NCBI RefSeq assembly: GCF_900182665.1
Contig: NZ_FXTL01000001.1
Coordinates: 248,001-312,000, forward strand
Source of the DNA: Propioniciclava tarda
Lineage (GTDB): Bacteria > Actinomycetota > Actinomycetes > Propionibacteriales > Propionibacteriaceae
Reading direction: 5' to 3'
Length of the DNA: 64,000 nucleotides
Below are positions 34,195-43,170 of this stretch, piece after piece. The notes under the pieces were generated by a model that was not told where the DNA came from, searched no databases, and saw nothing but the letters and a program-made list of their open reading frames with translations. Position 1 is the first letter of the stretch, and every line of letters starts with the position of its first letter. Made by a program: the position numbers and the translations under genes.

Positions 34195-35670
34195 TCAGCC
34201 CCACGGCGGGATCGCGTGCATCGACTCGGGGACGACGCGTCCGGCGGCAAGGTCTTCGTAGAAGCCGATCATCTCGGCCGACTGCCGCTCAATCGTCCAC
34301 CAGGACGCCATCTCGCGGCTGCGCGCCCGGGCGATCGCGCGCGCGGTCGGATCCTCGAGTTTGCGCAGCATCCGCACCAGGACGCGGGCCAACGACTCCG
34401 GCGACGGACGCGCGAACAGGCCGTTGACGCCCTCGTCGATGACGAGCTTCAGCTCGGCGTCCACGCTCACGATCGGCAGCCCGGCATGCGCGGCCTCGTG
34501 CAGCACCAGCGCCTGGGTGTCGGTCAGCGACGGGAACGCGAACACGTCCGCCGACTCGTAGTAGGGCGCCAGCAGGTCGCGGTCGACCTCGCCGACCAGC
34601 GTGACGCCGCCGCGTCGCCGCGCCCGCGCGAGCCGCTGCTTGAGGAGCGGCGACTTCGTCCAGTCGCCGACGATCATCAGCTCGGCGTCCGGCATCGCCT
34701 CGCGGACCCAGCTGAAGGCGTCCAGCAGCAGCGGTATGCCTTTCTCGGGTGCGATGCGTCCGATGTAGATGATCCGCGGACCCGCGCCCCGCGCCACGGC
34801 CGGCCCGGGCGGCAGCGCGTCCGCGCCGTTCGGCGACACGCGGACGCGCGCCTCGGGCGCCAACTCCTTCACGCGGACGGCCGTCTTGTCCGACGGCGTC
34901 GTGACGAGCGCCGCCGACATCAGCATGTCCGCCGCCGCGCTCAGCAGCGCCAGCCGCGACATGCCCCGCCGCGGACGCAGGAAGCCCTTCAGCCCCCGCA
35001 GCTGCTCCCGCACCGACGCCCGGTCGAAGCCGTGCGCGTTCATCTTGATCAGCCGCACCCAGGCGTCCAGGAACGGCGTCAGCTGCGCGTAGTGGTCGGC
35101 GTACGCCTCGAAGTCGGTGTGCCAGGTGACCAGCAGAGGGACGCCGCACCGTTGCGCCGCCCACACCCCGAGCAGGCCGACCGAGCCCAGGCCGTGCACG
35201 TGGATCACGTCCGGCGGATCGGTGGCCAGGGCGTCCAGTGCCCTTTCAAATCCTCGTCCGGACGCCAGCCGCGCCGGCACGCCCGGCAGCAGGATGGACG
35301 GCAGCCGCAGCTCGCGGCGTCCGGGCTTGTCAGCGTGCGGATTCGGGCCGTCGCAGGCCGGCGCGACCACGAGACACTCGTGCCCGGCGCTCAGCAGCGC
35401 CTCCTCCAGGAACTGCACCGCGTACAGCACGCCCGAGTGCCCGGGGCCGTAGTTGTCGGTGAACAGCGCCACCCGCAGGCGGCGCGACGGCGCGTCGCCC
35501 AGGCCGGATTCCGCATCGATCACGGACGCCGCGGCCTCCGGCGCGTCCGTGGCGGCGGGCACCGCAACCCCGTCTGCCGCGCGTCGCTGGGCGTCGTCCG
35601 TTGCCTCCGGCACGGCCGGCTCGGACGCGCGCGCGTCGGCTGGGTTCGGACCCGCATCCCCCTCGTTCAC
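34195..35670 (-). CDS. GT4-family glycosyltransferase
   Basis: 491 residues. A disordered N-terminus of about 60 residues is followed by a GT-B fold: RVALFTDNYGPGHSGVLYAV, then DVIHVHGLGSVGLLGVWAAQ, VTWHTDFEAYADHYAQL, the donor-binding segment IIYIGRIAPEKGIPLLLDAF and DVFAFPSLTDTQALVLHEAA (ExxxxxxxE-type). GTs of this kind add mannose or glucose to lipid carriers in actinobacteria. Also HGFD and SSAL-type loops. Substrate unknown. One gene of its own, between repeats and a small gene. Confidence 0.85.
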   Translation of the reverse strand: MNEGDAGPNPADARASEPAVPEATDDAQRRAADGVAVPAATDAPEAAASVIDAESGLGDAPSRRLRVALFTDNYGPGHSGVLYAVQFLEEALLSAGHECLVVAPACDGPNPHADKPGRRELRLPSILLPGVPARLASGRGFERALDALATDPPDVIHVHGLGSVGLLGVWAAQRCGVPLLVTWHTDFEAYADHYAQLTPFLDAWVRLIKMNAHGFDRASVREQLRGLKGFLRPRRGMSRLALLSAAADMLMSAALVTTPSDKTAVRVKELAPEARVRVSPNGADALPPGPAVARGAGPRIIYIGRIAPEKGIPLLLDAFSWVREAMPDAELMIVGDWTKSPLLKQRLARARRRGGVTLVGEVDRDLLAPYYESADVFAFPSLTDTQALVLHEAAHAGLPIVSVDAELKLVIDEGVNGLFARPSPESLARVLVRMLRKLEDPTARAIARARSREMASWWTIERQSAEMIGFYEDLAAGRVVPESMHAIPPWG

Positions 35671-35844
35671 CCTTGCACTCTATTGCGCTCGGCGCGCGAG
35701 GCCCTCCCGCCCCACCACCGACGGCCGGCACGCGCGGTGTCACAGGTCCGCACGATCGGCGTCCGAGCCATGACTTCGGACGCGCCCACGGTTACACTGG
35801 AGCCGACGGGCCACCCGCCCGGATCTCAACCCCGAGGAGCACCC

Positions 35845-36030
35845 ATGGACGCGTTGCTGAAGCCCTTCAAGGCGTTCTTCGGCTGGCTGGCCGCGGTGTT
35901 CTACGAGGTCCGGCACGGGCAGGAAGACCTGGACATCCTCTACCCCGATCGGCGCCAGGCGACGGGTCCGGAGGCGGTCACCAACGCGTCCATCGCCGGC
36001 AACATGTCGGCAGGTCCCGGCCTGCACTGA
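35845..36030 (+). CDS. Small amphipathic protein, unknown
   Basis: 61 residues: MDALLKPFKAFFGWLAAVFY then EVRHGQEDLDILYPDRRQAT and a short tail ASIAGNMSAGPGLH. The first 20 residues form a strongly hydrophobic/amphipathic helix, suggesting membrane contact. GAGGAG seven bases upstream of the ATG supports it as a real gene although it is short. No family recognised. Confidence 0.6.
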   Translation: MDALLKPFKAFFGWLAAVFYEVRHGQEDLDILYPDRRQATGPEAVTNASIAGNMSAGPGLH

Positions 36031-36056
36031 CGTCCCGGGGTATCGGCCCGCGTAGC

Positions 36057-36539
36057 TCAGCCCCAGTAGCCCTCGTGCACCGAGGCGGCCAGCGCGGCCA
36101 ACTCGGGGAACGGGCCCACCACCTCGATCGCCTTCTGGCCGCGGGCGAACACCTCGCGGCAGGGCAGGTCCAGGGTCGGGTTCTGCTCGTCGGCGCCGGT
36201 GAGGGTGAGCAGCTCCTTCTCGGACAGCGCATAGACGACGCGTCCGACGCCGCCCCAGTAGATCGAGCCTGCGCACATCACGCACGGCTCGGCGGACGTG
36301 TACAGGGTGGTCTGCGCCAGTTCGGCCTTCGTGAACAGCCCGGACGCCCGCGCCATCAGCGTCGTCTCGGCGTGGCCGGTGCAGGTGCGCTCGGTGATCT
36401 CGATGTTGCCCTGTTCGAGCAGCACCTCCCCGTCCGGCGAGGCCAGCAACGCCCCGAACGGGGTGTTACCGGACGCCCGCGCTTCGGCCGACACCCCGAT
36501 CGCCCGGCGCAGCAGCGCGACGTCCTCGGCGCGTCCCAT
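36057..36539 (-). CDS. Nucleoside/CMP deaminase-family protein
   Basis: 160 residues. Zinc-deaminase motifs: HAE in CTGHAETTLM and PCxxC in TSAEPCVMCAGSIYWGGV. The size and the tail (VGRVVYALSEKELLTLTG) resemble guanine/cytosine-type deaminases of the CMP/dCMP superfamily. Its start codon overlaps the stop of the DUF2249 gene by one base (TGATG), so the two are translated together. Confidence 0.88.
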   Translation of the reverse strand: MGRAEDVALLRRAIGVSAEARASGNTPFGALLASPDGEVLLEQGNIEITERTCTGHAETTLMARASGLFTKAELAQTTLYTSAEPCVMCAGSIYWGGVGRVVYALSEKELLTLTGADEQNPTLDLPCREVFARGQKAIEVVGPFPELAALAASVHEGYWG

Positions 36540-36805
36540 CAGCCGCGGACCAGCTTCACGCGGCACTCGCCGGGGGCGTCCGAGAGATAGGTCCACGTGA
36601 GGTCCGGCGTCCGCAGCTTGAGGTTGCCCAGCAGGCCGGCCGGATCGTGCGGGGCGACCAGGATCAGCTCGGCCCCGACCGGCAGCGAGCCGATCGCGCC
36701 GAAGATCGCGCCCGGACGCACCACCGGCGGCACCAGCCGCACGTCGAAGACGTCGCCGTCCGCGTTGGGCTCGCCGCAGTTGCACCCGTGTTCGTGGTCG
36801 CTCAT
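36539..36805 (-). CDS. DUF2249 small protein with Cys/His N-terminus
   Basis: 88 residues. It opens MSDHEHGCNCGEPNADG (a metal-binding-like His/Cys cluster), then FDVRLVPPVVRPGAIFGAIG and GAELILVAPHDPAGLLGNLK, the DUF2249 core. Function unknown; often near redox or nitrogen-oxide genes. The start at 36805 is preceded by AAGGAGAACG on the minus strand. Coupled to the downstream deaminase. Confidence 0.75.
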   Translation of the reverse strand: MSDHEHGCNCGEPNADGDVFDVRLVPPVVRPGAIFGAIGSLPVGAELILVAPHDPAGLLGNLKLRTPDLTWTYLSDAPGECRVKLVRG

Positions 36806-36819
36806 CGTTCTCCTTGGTC

Positions 36820-36837
36820 TGGACGCCGCGGCGTCCA
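36820..36837. promoter_or_regulatory. Perfect 18-bp palindrome TGGACGCCGCGGCGTCCA
   Basis: It lies in the divergent spacer between DUF2249 (start 36805) and telA (start 36985). As a perfect palindrome it could bind a dimeric regulator, but its arms are the common GGACGCC word, so chance pairing in this genome is possible. Confidence 0.4.
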
Positions 36838-36984
36838 TTCTGTCATCGGACGCCGTGGGCGGCGGTCCGCGCGGCTCGGCAGTCTGGCCGGGGGCTGGTG
36901 GACCTCGGTAGATTGAACGCTGTTGTCGGCCCACCCTTGGCGCAGACGCGCCCGGCCGAAGCAGACCATCTCGAAAGGCATCCC

Positions 36985-38238
36985 ATGACGAACCCCGACG
37001 CCGTCGCCGCGGCTCCCGAGCCGGCCCCGCTCGCACCCCCCGCCGGCATGGCGGTCCTGACCCTGGACGCCCCCGCGGCGCCGCAGGCCGTCCCGACCAC
37101 GGCGGCGCCGAAGATGGCACCGCCCGTGACGGCGCAGCAGCGTCCGGTGCTGGACGCCAAGGTCGACCAGTTCCTCAACGCGGTGACGGCCGAGCAGGCC
37201 AAGAGCCCCGAGTTCGAGGCGCAGGCGGCGGCCGTCCGCAGCATGGGCGACGTCGACATCCAGAAGGCAGCCGAGCAGAGCAACCGCATGCTGGCGACGC
37301 CGGTGAAGGAGATCGACCGCGGGGGCCTGTCCGACACGAGCAAGGTCGGCAAGACGCTGCTCGAGCTTCGGCGCACCGTCGAGGACCTCGACCCGAGCCA
37401 GGCGCAGAAGGCGACCCAGAAGATCCTCGGCATCTTCCCGTTCGGCAAGAGCCTGGAGGACTACTTCCGCAAGTACCAGAGCAGCCAGCAGCACCTCAAC
37501 GCGATCCTGCACGCGCTGCGCCAGGGCCAGGACGAGCTGACCAAGGACAACGTCGCGCTCAACATGGAGAAGCAGCAGCTGTGGACGACCATGTCGCGGC
37601 TGAACCAGTACATCTACATCTCCGAGCAGCTCGACACGAAGCTGTCGGCGCACATCGCCGAACTGCAGGCCAACGATCCCGAGAAGGCGAAGATCCTCAG
37701 CGAGGACGTGCTGTTCTACGTCCGCCAGAAGCACCAGGACTTGCTCACCCAGCTGGCCGTCTCGATCCAGGGCTACCTGGCGATCGACGTGATCATCAAG
37801 AACAACCTGGAGCTGATCAAGGGCGTCGACCGGGCGTCCACGACGACCATCTCGGCCCTCCGGACGGCGGTCATCGTCGCCCAGGCCCTGGGCAACCAGA
37901 AGCTCGTCCTCGACCAGATCACCGCGCTCAACGAGACCACGTCCGGCCTGATCGAGCGCACGTCCGAGATGCTCAAGACGAACAGCGCGAAGATCCAGGA
38001 GCAGGCGGCGTCCTCGACGATCCAGCTGGAGAGCCTGCAGAAGGCGTTCGCCAACGTCTACGAGACGATGGACACCATCGACGCCTTCAAGGCCACCGCG
38101 CTGAACACGATGAGCCAGACGATCGGCGTCCTCGAGTCCGAGGTCGAGAAGTCGAAGTCGTACCTGGCGCGCGTCGGGCAGTCGGAGGCCGCGGCGAAGC
38201 AGGTCGCCTCGCTGGACATCACCGAGTTCAAGAGCTGA
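36985..38238 (+). CDS. telA: TelA-family toxic-anion-resistance protein
   Basis: 417 residues. The Ala/Pro-rich leader (about 50 residues) is followed by the all-helical TelA core: VGKTLLELRRTVEDLDPSQA, GIFPFGKSLEDYFRKYQSSQ, LDQITALNETTSGLIERTSE and TLNTMSQTIGVLESEVEK-type text. TelA proteins are cytosolic coiled-coil proteins linked to tellurite, colicin and stress tolerance but with no known enzyme activity. First gene of the nine-gene cluster, 28 bases before the next. ATG 36985 with GAAAGG upstream. Confidence 0.88.
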   Translation: MTNPDAVAAAPEPAPLAPPAGMAVLTLDAPAAPQAVPTTAAPKMAPPVTAQQRPVLDAKVDQFLNAVTAEQAKSPEFEAQAAAVRSMGDVDIQKAAEQSNRMLATPVKEIDRGGLSDTSKVGKTLLELRRTVEDLDPSQAQKATQKILGIFPFGKSLEDYFRKYQSSQQHLNAILHALRQGQDELTKDNVALNMEKQQLWTTMSRLNQYIYISEQLDTKLSAHIAELQANDPEKAKILSEDVLFYVRQKHQDLLTQLAVSIQGYLAIDVIIKNNLELIKGVDRASTTTISALRTAVIVAQALGNQKLVLDQITALNETTSGLIERTSEMLKTNSAKIQEQAASSTIQLESLQKAFANVYETMDTIDAFKATALNTMSQTIGVLESEVEKSKSYLARVGQSEAAAKQVASLDITEFKS

Positions 38239-38265
38239 CGCGCGAGCGTCCGCGGAAGGCTGCCC

Positions 38266-38808
38266 ATGGGACTGTTCGACTGGCTGCTCGGCCCCGAGCC
38301 GACCGAGCAGGTGGCGGACGCCGTCGCGCCGGCCCCGCCGACCGCGAACGACATCGAGGCGGCCCTGGCGTCCGCCGAGAAGATGGCCGTCGACGGACGC
38401 GCTCCGGCGCCCGTGATCTCGCGGGTGCGGCGGGTCGCCACCATCGTGCGGGCGCTGCTGCCGCGGCTGGCCAACCTCGGGCTGCAGTCGTCCGACTCGT
38501 ACAACGTGGTCGCGACGGCCACCGACTATCTGCCCGAGTCGCTGGCCGCCTACCTGGCCTTGCCCCGCGACTGGGCGGACACGCGTCCGGTGGCGGGTGG
38601 CAAGAGCTCGCTGCTGCTGCTGATCGACCAGCTCGACCTGCTGGCCACGACGATGAACCGGATGTACGACGCGGCCAACCGCTCGGACGCGAATGCCCTT
38701 GTCGCGCAAGGTAAATTCCTGGACGAGAAGTTCGGCGGGCACCGTGCCGCGGTGACCGTCGATGAGCCCCGGCCGGTCAGTACCAACCCCCTCGACCTGG
38801 AGAGCTGA
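38266..38808 (+). CDS. TelA-associated 180-residue protein (possibly XpaC-like)
   Basis: The amphipathic start [20 protein letters not shown] is typical of small membrane-attached proteins. The C-terminal part, [20 protein letters not shown], then [20 protein letters not shown], recalls the XpaC-type partners that accompany TelA in other bacteria (helical, YLP...Y..L). It is placed between telA and the AAA gene and its stop overlaps the AAA start (TGATG), so the products are made together. Function unknown. Confidence 0.65.
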   Translation: MGLFDWLLGPEPTEQVADAVAPAPPTANDIEAALASAEKMAVDGRAPAPVISRVRRVATIVRALLPRLANLGLQSSDSYNVVATATDYLPESLAAYLALPRDWADTRPVAGGKSSLLLLIDQLDLLATTMNRMYDAANRSDANALVAQGKFLDEKFGGHRAAVTVDEPRPVSTNPLDLES

Positions 38809-40778
38809 TGCCCAACGAGTCCCTCGCCTCCGCCCTGGACGCCCTCGCTGCCGCCGCGGACCGCGCGGGGCTCGATCCCGAGCAGGCCCGCTCCGAGGGG
38901 GCCGCGTTGGCCGCCGCCGTCGCCGAGCCGGCGACGGGCGCGTTCGGCGCGTGGGCGTCCGAACTCGGCCGGACGCCGGACGCCACGGCCTTCTTCGCCG
39001 CCGCGAGTCGTGGACGCCGTTGGCGCGTGACGCCGACCCCGCTGCTGAGCGCGCTGGTCGCGTCCGGCTCGACGCTGGCGAACGACTACGGGGTGGCGCT
39101 GTCGGCGGTGTGCTCGGCGGCCACCACGCTGGGGGAGCCGAACGCGCAGGTGCTGTCGGCGGCCATGGCGGCGTCCGCGGTGCAGTTGGGCGGGGTGCCC
39201 GGCACGGCGACCGGGTCCCGGGGCCCGACGACGCAGCCCGGGGCGCTCTCGGACGCGTCCGCGGTCGGCCCGACGGGGTCGGCGAGCGACCCCTCCGGGT
39301 CGGACGCCCAGCTTCGGGACCTCATCGAGCGGGCCCGGGCCTTGAGCGGTGCCACGACCACGCCCGGACTGGACCCCGAACTGGCGAAGCGGCTGCAGGA
39401 GTCCGAGCAGCGAGCGAAGGCCATGCAGGACTTCGCGTCCGCGGGCCCCGGGATTCTCGGTGGCGTCCTCGACCAGCTCAAGGCCAACGCCGACCGCATC
39501 GAGGCGCTGCGCGAGGGCAACGTGGTGAACCTGCCCGACTCGTCCGGGCATCGTGGATCAACCGGGTTCGGCGTTCCGGGTGTGCCGATGCCGCCGGAAG
39601 CGGGTGCGCCCGTCGATCCGGCCACCGGTTCCCCTTCGACAAGCTCAGGGACCGGGAACGGGACCGGCGAGCCGGCCCCGACGCAGACCACGGGCGAGGC
39701 GCCCAAGCCAGCCGAGGAGAAGAAGCCCGAGGAGCCCGCAAAGTCGCTGGACGAGCTGCTCGCCGAGCTGGACGGGCTGGTGGGCCTCGCGACGGTGAAG
39801 GCCGAGATTCATCGCCAGACGGCGATCCTGAAGGTCGGGGCCGCCCGCGAGAAGGCCGGGCTGAAGAACGCCACCCTCACGCGCCACCTCGTCTTCGTCG
39901 GCAATCCGGGCACGGGCAAGACGACGGTCGCGCGCCTGGTCGGCGGCATCTACCGGGCGCTCGGACTGTTGAGCAAGGGCCAGCTGATCGAGGTTGACCG
40001 GTCCGAGTTGGTGGCGGGCTATCTTGGGCAGACGGCCCTCAAGACGGCCGAGGTGTGCAAGTCGGCTCTCGGCGGCGTCCTGTTCATCGACGAGGCGTAC
40101 TCGCTGTCGGGCGATCAGTACGGCGAGGAGGCGATCAACACCCTCGTCAAGGAGATGGAGGACAACCGCGGCGACCTCGTGGTGATCGTCGCCGGCTACC
40201 CCGTGCCGATGGCGAAGTTCATCGACGAGAACCCGGGGCTGGCGTCGCGGTTTCGGACGACGATCCAGTTCGACGACTACACCGACGACGAGCTGATGGG
40301 CATCTTCAAGGGCATGGTCGCCAAGGCCGACTACGACCTCGGCGAGGGCGCCGAGGACGCCTTCAAGGCGCTCCTGGCCCAGCAGATCCGCGACATGACC
40401 TTCGGTAACGGACGCTTCGCCCGCAACACCATGGAGGCAGCCATCGGCCACCAGGCCTGGCGGCTGCGCGACCTCGTCGACCCAACGGTCGAGCAACTAC
40501 GCACCCTGACCGCCGAGGACGTCCAAGGCGACGCCAAGCCCGAGACCGTCGACTGGCTCGCCGAAGACGCCGCGCTCGCCACGTCCGAGGAGGGTGCTCC
40601 GATCCCCGAGCCGGTCGACGTGGCGGTCCCTGAGCCCGTCGAAGGGTCGACAAGCCCAGCCAACGGTGGTCCGGTCGCTGAGACGGTCGAGGGGGCTTCG
40701 ACAAGCTCAGCCAACGGTGGTCCGGTCCCTGAGCCTGTCGAAGGGGTCGACGAGCCCACTGCGAAGGAGCGTCCATGA
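38808..40778 (+). CDS. CbxX/CfqX-type AAA+ ATPase with repeat-derived segments
   Basis: 656 residues. A mostly helical N-terminal half (about 1-300), then an AAA+ domain: [20 protein letters not shown], Walker [17 protein letters not shown] (about 364-371), Walker [18 protein letters not shown] and the sensor/arginine-finger region [20 protein letters not shown] then SRF. This is the CbxX/SpoVK family of remodelling ATPases. The linker [13 protein letters not shown] and the tail [20 protein letters not shown] and beyond (about 605-650) are direct translations of the dispersed palindromic repeat, so mobile repeats have become coding sequence. It probably remodels TelA or a membrane partner. 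Confidence 0.85.
   Translation: MPNESLASALDALAAAADRAGLDPEQARSEGAALAAAVAEPATGAFGAWASELGRTPDATAFFAAASRGRRWRVTPTPLLSALVASGSTLANDYGVALSAVCSAATTLGEPNAQVLSAAMAASAVQLGGVPGTATGSRGPTTQPGALSDASAVGPTGSASDPSGSDAQLRDLIERARALSGATTTPGLDPELAKRLQESEQRAKAMQDFASAGPGILGGVLDQLKANADRIEALREGNVVNLPDSSGHRGSTGFGVPGVPMPPEAGAPVDPATGSPSTSSGTGNGTGEPAPTQTTGEAPKPAEEKKPEEPAKSLDELLAELDGLVGLATVKAEIHRQTAILKVGAAREKAGLKNATLTRHLVFVGNPGTGKTTVARLVGGIYRALGLLSKGQLIEVDRSELVAGYLGQTALKTAEVCKSALGGVLFIDEAYSLSGDQYGEEAINTLVKEMEDNRGDLVVIVAGYPVPMAKFIDENPGLASRFRTTIQFDDYTDDELMGIFKGMVAKADYDLGEGAEDAFKALLAQQIRDMTFGNGRFARNTMEAAIGHQAWRLRDLVDPTVEQLRTLTAEDVQGDAKPETVDWLAEDAALATSEEGAPIPEPVDVAVPEPVEGSTSPANGGPVAETVEGASTSSANGGPVPEPVEGVDEPTAKERP
39631..39652. 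repeat. Palindromic repeat inside the AAA gene linker
   Basis: CCCCTTCGACAAGCTCAGGG lies in frame and is translated as SPSTSSG. One arm only. Confidence 0.75.
40624..40747. repeat. Palindromic repeats forming the AAA C-terminal tail
   Basis: Four arms, alternately oriented (CCTGAGCCCGTCGAAGGG, TCGACAAGCCCAGCC, GGCTTCGACAAGCTCAGCC, CCTGAGCCTGTCGAAGGGG), separated by two copies of AACGGTGGTCCGGTC. All are in frame and give the EPVEG...SANGGP repeats. Confidence 0.85.
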
Positions 40779-42076
40779 CCACGCAGAACTTTCCGCCGCC
40801 CACCGGGACGCCGCAGCGGACGGCGTCCGGTTCGACCACCGGACAGACCGTGGACGCGACCTCCGCGCGCGACGTCGGACGCCGCTTCCTGATCCCCTCG
40901 GCCACCGGGCTGCGCCTGTCGCGGACGCTGGCCGCGCTGGCGTGCCTGATCGCGGGCGCGGTGGGTGCGTGGGTGCTGACGACGACGTCGGCGTCCCTGG
41001 AGTCCATCAACCGGGGCACGCAGCAGATGCTGCGGCTCCAGCAGATCAAGGGCGACGTCCTGCGGGCGGACGGGCTCGCCACCAATGGCCTGGCTCAGGG
41101 CACCGCGGCGACCGCGATGACCGACTACACGGACGCGCTCAAGGAGGCGTCCAGGCTGACCGTCGAGGCGTCCCTGGCGATGCCGACCGACCAGAACGAC
41201 CTGATGGCCGTCAACGCCGGCCTGCTGAACTACGCCCTGACCATGGAGCGGGCCCGGACGGCCTACCCCAAGGACAACACCGCCGGCCTGGGCTACACCG
41301 CGGACGCCGGCACGGCGCTGGTGGGCGACACGGTCCCGGCGCTGGACAAACTCATCTCCGACAACGGCAAACGGGTGGACGCCGCCCGCGCGAGCGACCG
41401 CCTGTGGGCCGCCGGCCTGGCGCTGGTGCCCGTCGTGCTGTTGCTGCTGCTCAGCCTGTGGCTGGCACGGCGGACGAAGCGGGCGGTGAACCTCGGCGTC
41501 CTGATCGCGCTGGCGGCGTCCGTGGTGCTGTGGCGGCTCGTGGACGTGAACCTGGTCCAGTCGGCGGCGGTCGTCGACAGCGCCCGCGCGGGGACCCTGC
41601 AGTCGGCGACGGCGGCCGCGACGGCGTACAGCAAGCTGGCGGAGGCCAAGTCCATCGAGGGGCGCTCGCTGCTGCAGCCGACCGACATCGTCGCGAACGA
41701 GACGACCTGGCTCACGGCGATGAACGAGGTCAACGCGTCGGTGAAGAAGATCGGTGACGCGCAGGCGTCCACCGCCGGGCTCGTGTCTGCGTACTCGTCG
41801 GCGCACGCCTCGCTGGCGAACCTGCTCAAGGAGAACAAGGTCACGGCGGCGAAGCAGGCGGCGGCGTCCACGACGTCGGGGGTGAATCCGAGCTACGAGG
41901 CCGCCTCGGACGCGCTGTCGAAGACGTTCTCCGAGGCCAAGACCGCCACGGCGACGGGCATGACCCAGCAGCAGGACGGCCTGCGGATCGCGTCCGGCAT
42001 CGCGGTGCTGCTCGGCGTGCTCGGCGCTGCGGCGTCCTGGATCGGGATCAGCCAGCGCATCCGGGAGTACCGATGA
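40775..42076 (+). CDS. GlnX-like four-helix membrane receptor
   Basis: 433 residues. Four hydrophobic helices: [20 protein letters not shown] (about 50-70), [20 protein letters not shown] (about 208-228), [16 protein letters not shown] (about 240-257) and [20 protein letters not shown] (about 406-426). Two helical outer domains of about 140-150 residues lie between helices 1-2 and 3-4, like four-helix-bundle ligand sensors. Length, helix number and its place three genes before a PknG-like kinase match GlnX, the membrane partner of PknG in mycobacteria and corynebacteria. No GlnH-type binding protein is encoded here. Starts inside the AAA stop (ATGA overlap). Confidence 0.72.
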   Translation: MTTQNFPPPTGTPQRTASGSTTGQTVDATSARDVGRRFLIPSATGLRLSRTLAALACLIAGAVGAWVLTTTSASLESINRGTQQMLRLQQIKGDVLRADGLATNGLAQGTAATAMTDYTDALKEASRLTVEASLAMPTDQNDLMAVNAGLLNYALTMERARTAYPKDNTAGLGYTADAGTALVGDTVPALDKLISDNGKRVDAARASDRLWAAGLALVPVVLLLLLSLWLARRTKRAVNLGVLIALAASVVLWRLVDVNLVQSAAVVDSARAGTLQSATAAATAYSKLAEAKSIEGRSLLQPTDIVANETTWLTAMNEVNASVKKIGDAQASTAGLVSAYSSAHASLANLLKENKVTAAKQAAASTTSGVNPSYEAASDALSKTFSEAKTATATGMTQQQDGLRIASGIAVLLGVLGAAASWIGISQRIREYR

Positions 42077-43170
42077 TCGCTGTCGCGCCCGCCGCGCCCG
42101 GCAAGCTGGGTGACCAGCCGGACCCGCAGCGTCTGCTGACTTACCTCACCGACCTCGGCCTGTGGCTCACGTCGCGTCGGGCCGAGCTCGACGAGCTGGA
42201 CGCCGCCGTGCAGGCGTCCGATCACGCGGGCGAGCTGACGGGGGACGTCCGGCTGGGGCTGACGTTGTGGCAGGCCATCAAGACCCGCAACGAGCAGCTG
42301 CTGGCGACCTGGGATTCCGGACGCGTCGGCGCCGTCGAGCGCGAGAAGATCGCGCAGCTGATCTGGTCGCGGCTGGACACGCCCGGCGCGGCGGCCGGGC
42401 TCACCGGCATGTCGGTGCCGGAGGCGAGCCGCACCTCGGATGCCCTCACCGCGCAGCTGCGGCAACGGCTGCAACTCGACCCGAGCGGCAGCGCGGTGTT
42501 GGTGCGGCTGCGCGATCTGCGCGCCCAGCTGGAACGCCTGCGTGATCAGATCGCGCTGGAGCCGCGCGAGGGCGTCGAGGCCGCTCGACTCAAGCTGCAG
42601 GGGCTGGCGGCCCGACTCGAAGTTGCGTCCGACAAGGCCGGACGCGGCGGCGACGTCGGCGGGTTGCTGGGACCCCTCGAATTGGATGCCGCCACCTTCG
42701 AACGCGACCTGATCGTCGGCGGCGCGATGCGCCGGCAGAACGCGGCGCGCATCGTGAAGATCGACGCCATCCGCCGCCACCTCGCCGAGCGCGAGCCGGG
42801 CTTGCGCGCGCTGGTCGAGCGCACGGTCGCGGCCGTCACGCCGGCGCCCAAGTACGCGGTGCCCGACATCGAGAACCTCGGCCCGGTGCCCACGACCACC
42901 CCCGAGCTGGACGCCTACGAGGCGCGTCTGGCGTCCGTCGGCAAGGCGATGGACGTGGTGGAGGAGTCCTACTCGGCGGCGCTCGAGTCGGTCGAGGCGC
43001 TGCGCTCCGAGCTCGCTGGGATTGAGGCCAAGGGCCTGGACGCCACGGGCGCGTCGTTGTTGGCCGCCGCCCGAGGCGTCCTGGGTCAGACGCCGGTCCA
43101 ACTGGACGCTGCCCGCTCGCTCGTCGCGGGCTGCCGCGCGTACGCGTCCACGTCAGGAGGTCGCTCATGA
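42073..43170 (+). CDS. Cytosolic coiled-coil protein of the kinase cluster, unknown
   Basis: 365 residues with no signal peptide or membrane helix. Long heptad-rich stretches occur: LRDLRAQLERLRDQIALEPR, GVEAARLKLQGLAARLEVAS, AARIVKIDAIRRHLAEREPG and EESYSAALESVEALRSELAG. It probably forms an elongated scaffold between the membrane receptor and the kinase. It overlaps the genes on both sides by four bases. Not recognised as a named family; it stands where other actinobacteria have GlnH. Confidence 0.7.
   Translation: MIAVAPAAPGKLGDQPDPQRLLTYLTDLGLWLTSRRAELDELDAAVQASDHAGELTGDVRLGLTLWQAIKTRNEQLLATWDSGRVGAVEREKIAQLIWSRLDTPGAAAGLTGMSVPEASRTSDALTAQLRQRLQLDPSGSAVLVRLRDLRAQLERLRDQIALEPREGVEAARLKLQGLAARLEVASDKAGRGGDVGGLLGPLELDAATFERDLIVGGAMRRQNAARIVKIDAIRRHLAEREPGLRALVERTVAAVTPAPKYAVPDIENLGPVPTTTPELDAYEARLASVGKAMDVVEESYSAALESVEALRSELAGIEAKGLDATGASLLAAARGVLGQTPVQLDAARSLVAGCRAYASTSGGRS

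Noticed and set aside
34030-36060. GCGTAGCTCAG strings near 34032 and 36052, like tRNA 5' ends
   Set aside because: The following 60 bases are a repeat (first) or the end of the deaminase gene (second); no cloverleaf.
36802-38742. Long antisense frame opposite telA
   Set aside because: Low-complexity Arg/Leu/Val/Asp composition typical of shadow frames; telA is well supported.
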